Source: Lachnospiraceae bacterium (GTDB lineage: Bacteria > Bacillota > Clostridia > Lachnospirales > Lachnospiraceae). Taken from it: 6,024 nt of DNA. The notes below the pieces were generated by a model. It ran no database searches, was not told the origin of the DNA, and saw nothing but the letters and a program-made list of their open reading frames with translations. Made by a program: the position numbers and the translations under genes. Positions 5,896 to 6,024 of the stretch are shown piece by piece. Positions within the stretch are counted from its first letter, which is position 1, and every line of letters begins with the position of its first letter. Where the stretch lies: the NCBI GenBank assembly GCA_017477005.1, contig JAFUXY010000493.1:1-6024 (forward strand). Reading direction: 5' to 3'.

Positions 5896-6024
5896 CCTGC
5901 TGCTTTCGGGATTGGCAGGATGCGGTAAAAAGGAAACCTACACGACGCTGGAAGGGCAGGCGGCGAGGGACGCGTTTGCAAAGGATCCGCAAATCCATAT
6001 GACGACGGATATTGATGATATAAA
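5861..6024 (+). CDS. Lipoprotein, 5' part only (runs off the window)
   Basis: From ATG 5861 the frame reads MKTRVIGFCWISLLLSGLAG followed by Cys21, a type II signal with lipobox L-A-G-C, and then GKKETYTTLEGQAARDAFAK. The frame is open to the window end, where the codon is cut after two bases. The product should be an outer-face lipoprotein; too little of the mature part is present to name a family. Start candidates are ATG 5831, 5858 and 5861. I chose 5861 for its standard short n-region, with GAGGACGAG (5839-5847) as a rather distant Shine-Dalgarno. The start lies inside the preceding tail-coding frame, so translation may be coupled. Confidence 0.7.
   Translation, partial: MKTRVIGFCWISLLLSGLAGCGKKETYTTLEGQAARDAFAKDPQIHMTTDIDDI

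Noticed and set aside
5366..5998. Minus-strand ORF of 210 codons across the broken region
   Set aside because: Its composition (many His, Arg, Pro, Cys) is that of an antisense shadow, while the + strand carries recognisable clostripain, lipoprotein and tail sequences there.

Overview
The window reads as a moderately GC-rich, Gram-positive genome, most likely a gut Clostridia member of Lachnospiraceae type. The clues are strong AGGAGG-like ribosome binding sites, short-signal lipoproteins with LxGC lipoboxes, a PrsW-type intramembrane protease, a zinc-ribbon membrane protein of a kind frequent in clostridia, a MalT-like LuxR regulator, and a fragment of a clostripain-type (C11) cysteine peptidase. 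All supported genes are on the + strand. The family-level assignment is an inference from gene content; no species can be named.

Layout: positions 1-44 hold the probable 3' end of an upstream gene. Positions 45-180 are an intergenic leader with a TATAAT box and a small hairpin. A secreted acidic lipoprotein follows (181-942) and is closed by a clear rho-independent terminator (971-1004). From 1037 onward runs a tightly packed gene string with gaps of 6-20 bases: prsW-like protease (1037-1777), zinc-ribbon/TM/acidic-tail protein (1787-2599), 790-residue ATP-binding LuxR regulator (2615-4987), small acidic orphan (5008-5274), a membrane-anchored clostripain-like gene that is broken (5281-5895), and the start of a second lipoprotein running off the end (from about 5861).

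The string looks like one transcription unit devoted to envelope sensing or regulated proteolysis. It has an intramembrane protease, a bitopic membrane protein with an N-terminal zinc site and an extracytoplasmic tail (a plausible but unproven PrsW client, analogous in topology to RsiW-type anti-sigma factors), and a large STAND-type DNA-binding regulator. No sigma factor or recognisable anti-sigma factor is present.

The most unusual region is 5281-5895. The N-terminal membrane anchor and the C-terminal Tyr/Asp-rich tail lie in one reading frame. The clostripain catalytic-Cys segment between them (about 5423-5740) lies in another. The half of the C11 domain that carries the catalytic His is absent. 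This looks like a gene decayed or recombined by internal deletions, not an active protease, unless the assembly is wrong.
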